Notes under the pieces: generated by a model | The model's input: the letters and a program-made list of their open reading frames with translations, nothing else | The model's database searches: none | What the model was told of the DNA's origin: nothing | Shown here: piece after piece, positions 3,763 to 5,928 of the stretch | Position numbering within the stretch: position 1 is the first letter of the stretch | Layout of the letters: every line of letters begins with the position of its first letter | DNA from: Deltaproteobacteria bacterium | GTDB taxonomy: Bacteria > Desulfobacterota > Desulfobulbia > Desulfobulbales > Desulfocapsaceae | Length of the DNA stretch: 5,928 nt | Assembly (NCBI GenBank): GCA_021779275.1 | Contig: JAJYAX010000111.1 | Coordinates: 1 to 5,928 of the forward strand | Reading direction: 5' to 3' | Made by a program: the position numbers and the translations under genes

Positions 3763-5928
3763 TTACAGCTCCTGCAGTGTGTCAAAGAGGTCTCGGTCTT
3801 CCTCAATTTTTACCCGGTTGCCGATAACGGCCCGGTAGCCCTTCATCTGTTTGAATGCCGGGGCAAAGGCTCGCAGATCGGCCACGGTGGTGGCGACGAT
3901 CTCCGCGAGCCGTTGCTGTTTATAGGTGGTGTCGATGCCGCTCAGGTACTCGTTCCGGGCGCTGGCTCCCCGGGCCGCCGGGCTCTGATGGGGATCGAAA
4001 CTGCCATAGGTTCCGATGATGATCTGGGCCAGGACCTCGGCCGGCAGGTCCAGGTTGGCGACGACCTCCGGGATTCTCTCATAGGCCTCGAAGGTCTTTC
4101 TGACCTGGGGGTCACGGTAACTGACAAGGGCCATGTTGCCGGTGATATGGCTGAACTGGATGAAGCAGCCGTAGGCGCCGCCCATCTGCCGGACCGTATT
4201 CCAGAGATAATCCCGGGAGAGATAGGTCTTCAGGACCTCGAACTGACCGTTATAGCCCGAGCCGTCGGGGAGCAGGGCGCCGCCCAGGGCCACAAAGACC
4301 ACCTCGGCCGAGGTAATGAAGGCCTCATGGTCGGGTATGGCAAGCGGGCCAATCTCCTGTCCGGTCACGGGCGCTTCGGCCAGGGCCTCGACCACAGACT
4401 GCCCGATTTCGGCAAACCGGGCGATCTCCTGGGCGTCGGCGGTAATGGCCACGACCAGATTGTCGCGGTTGAAGAGCAGATCCGCCATCTCCCGCAGATC
4501 GGCCAGGAAGGCCTCTTCCAGGGCGTCATAGTTGCCGGCAAGCTCCTTGACGGCCAGATAGGAGGTCACGCCGCTGATGAGTTCATTGTACCTGCCCGCC
4601 CGGCTCAGGTGGGAAAAAACCCGCATCATCGGCAGATTGTAGCCTTCGCTCTGGGCGGAATGCTCGTCCCAGGCGAATTCCCGGGCCACGATCTCTTTAA
4701 TTCTGGCCCTGTCCTTGAAGGAGATCCCGGAAAAGATCCCGGCTACCAGCCCCAGGGACCTCTCCAGGTACTCGGGGAGACACTTCAGGTGCAGCCAGAG
4801 GACGGGGTCGACCTTATCCGGCGCGCTTCGTTTGCCATAGGTGGTCAGCGAGTGGGAGAAGCCGCCGGTACAGGTGGCGATTTCCTTGGCGAAACGGATG
4901 TAATCTATCTTTTCCGTGCCTATCTCGGTGACAATGACGCCGAAGAGGTCCAGAAAGGGCAGAAGGCGGGCGGGCAGGCAGGAAAAGTCGAAACCGAGGT
5001 CCAGGTAGCTAATATGGTTGGTGACAAGTTCGCTGACCAGGACCTGCCGACCGAACATCCTGGTGGGCCGGACGGCATGAAAATCGAGAGTGGCCGCCAG
5101 ATCCGAGAGCGTCAGCTGCGGGATGCGGGCCAGGGCCAGGGCGTCGTTGGGGGTCTGCTGCAGCTCCATCAGCTCCCTGGTCCGGGCTATCAGGGCCTTC
5201 CGGTCCGCCGCGCTCAGGGTGGCCGCGTAGTCCTGCAGCCGCTGCTGTTCCTCCTGGATGGTGACGCCCTGCTTGTGGGGATCCGGGACCAGGGTCACCA
5301 CCACGGTGGCCTGGTTATCCAAAAGGTGCTCGCGGATCAGTTCTTCAAAGTAGTTTGACGACAGCGCCTTTTCTCTGACGGAACGGAAGAGCTCCTCGCT
5401 CACCAGATTGTCGAAGGGGTCGGTGCCGTATTTGAAGGCCACCATGGCCTTGCCGATCAGGTCCAGGCCGCGCTGGGCCTTGGAGGCCTCTTCCCGGACA
5501 CTGAACTCGTATTTGTTCAGCTCGGAGAGGACGAGATCACGGTCCAGCCCTTTGTCGGCCATGGCGGTGAGGGTGGTGGTGTAGAGGGCCAGAAAGTCAT
5601 CACGCCTGTCCGCCTCACTGCCCATCAGGTAGGTGACCATAAAGGTCTTAAAGCAGGAGGAGGACAGATAAAAGCCGCCGAAATCCTTGCAGAGTCCGCT
5701 GGAGATGATGGCGTTCTTCAAGGGCGAGGCGTCGGAGTTGAAGAGGATGCCCGCGATAATCTGGAAGGCCGCATTTTTTTCCCGGTCCAGGACGTCGGAG
5801 ACGCTGGTCCCCACGGCCAGAAAGGTCTTGCCGGCGGTATCGTTCTGCTCGACGGCATAGCTGTCGGTGATCCGGACCGGTTCGGTGATCAGTCTCCCCG
5901 GTTCTATCAGACGGCGCTCTTCCCTCTC
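3763..5928 (-). CDS. PreP-like M16C zinc metallopeptidase, C-terminal part (5' end outside window)
   Basis: The frame has no stop up to the right edge and encodes 721 residues here. The GTG at 5814 is an internal valine, because the 38 codons before it continue family-like sequence (ERRLIEPGRLITEPVRITDSY). PreP/Cym1 enzymes are about 970-1000 residues, so roughly 250 are missing, including the inverted zinc motif HxxEH; activity therefore cannot be judged from this window. These enzymes degrade short unfolded peptides inside a closed chamber made of two halves. Visible parts, numbered from the right edge: end of the N-terminal half to about 220; the charged helical linker of the M16C-associated domain starting near 225 (QEEQQRLQDYAATLSAADRK); and the C-terminal half. 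There Arg580 and Tyr586 (VRQMGGAYG, near 4171-4191) match the Arg-x5-Tyr pair that contributes to the PreP active site, followed by LVSYRDP. The methyltransferase gene follows after 2 bases. Location is probably cytoplasmic, but the N-terminus is not visible. Confidence 0.92.
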   Translation of the reverse strand, partial: EREERRLIEPGRLITEPVRITDSYAVEQNDTAGKTFLAVGTSVSDVLDREKNAAFQIIAGILFNSDASPLKNAIISSGLCKDFGGFYLSSSCFKTFMVTYLMGSEADRRDDFLALYTTTLTAMADKGLDRDLVLSELNKYEFSVREEASKAQRGLDLIGKAMVAFKYGTDPFDNLVSEELFRSVREKALSSNYFEELIREHLLDNQATVVVTLVPDPHKQGVTIQEEQQRLQDYAATLSAADRKALIARTRELMELQQTPNDALALARIPQLTLSDLAATLDFHAVRPTRMFGRQVLVSELVTNHISYLDLGFDFSCLPARLLPFLDLFGVIVTEIGTEKIDYIRFAKEIATCTGGFSHSLTTYGKRSAPDKVDPVLWLHLKCLPEYLERSLGLVAGIFSGISFKDRARIKEIVAREFAWDEHSAQSEGYNLPMMRVFSHLSRAGRYNELISGVTSYLAVKELAGNYDALEEAFLADLREMADLLFNRDNLVVAITADAQEIARFAEIGQSVVEALAEAPVTGQEIGPLAIPDHEAFITSAEVVFVALGGALLPDGSGYNGQFEVLKTYLSRDYLWNTVRQMGGAYGCFIQFSHITGNMALVSYRDPQVRKTFEAYERIPEVVANLDLPAEVLAQIIIGTYGSFDPHQSPAARGASARNEYLSGIDTTYKQQRLAEIVATTVADLRAFAPAFKQMKGYRAVIGNRVKIEEDRDLFDTLQEL
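3769..3773 (-). promoter_or_regulatory. Ribosome binding site of the methyltransferase, inside the peptidase gene
   Basis: AGGAG on the minus strand lies 8 bases before the methyltransferase ATG and within the final codons of the peptidase gene. A ribosome finishing the peptidase would stop between this site and the new start, the arrangement expected for translational coupling. Confidence 0.65.

Noticed and set aside
3913..5358. Plus-strand open frame of 481 codons antisense to the peptidase
   Set aside because: The minus strand encodes a clear M16C protein over the whole span. The antisense product is Gly/Asp/Gln/Val-rich without any recognisable domain, as expected when GC-rich codons of one strand avoid stops on the other.
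3763..5814. GTG at 5814 as the start of the peptidase gene
   Set aside because: The frame stays open to the edge and the 38 upstream codons fit the family, so the GTG is an internal valine.

Overview
The window reads as chromosomal DNA of a fairly GC-rich bacterium, most likely a strictly anaerobic one of the Desulfobacterota (former Deltaproteobacteria) or a relative. That placement is an inference from gene content: a GGGtGRT-family protein with a NifU/IscU-like partner, a PreP-type M16C peptidase, and a GMP-synthase-like solo amidotransferase. No rRNA or other phylogenetic marker is present. I see no mobile element, CRISPR array, tRNA or phage gene.

Left part (1-1292), plus strand: a possible 3' end of an unidentified gene (2-109); a stand-alone class I glutamine amidotransferase with an intact Cys-His-Glu triad (150-851); and, 24 bases downstream, a small exported protein (876-1292) made largely of seven 11-residue, charge-rich amphipathic repeats like those of group 3 LEA proteins. 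A G+C-rich hairpin with T-runs on both strands (1301-1337) lies in the 60-base convergent gap and probably ends transcription from both sides.

Right part (1353-5928), minus strand, reading from right to left: the C-terminal three quarters of a PreP-like M16C metallopeptidase, which runs off the right edge so that its true start and catalytic HxxEH domain are outside the window; a small class I SAM-dependent methyltransferase 2 bases downstream of it, probably translationally coupled; a 90-base gap holding a 14-codon open frame with a Shine-Dalgarno sequence; a NifU/IscU-like Fe-S scaffold-related protein; and, 11 bases further on, a GGGtGRT protein. All are co-directional and may form one transcript or two.

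The best candidate for an undescribed system is the two-gene module 1353-3052. The IscU-like protein keeps three cysteines that plausibly match the Fe-S ligands of IscU, but has a Gly-rich insertion and an extra C-terminal segment. It is tightly paired with a cytoplasmic, glycine-rich protein named only for its motif. To my knowledge no biochemical role is established for the pair.
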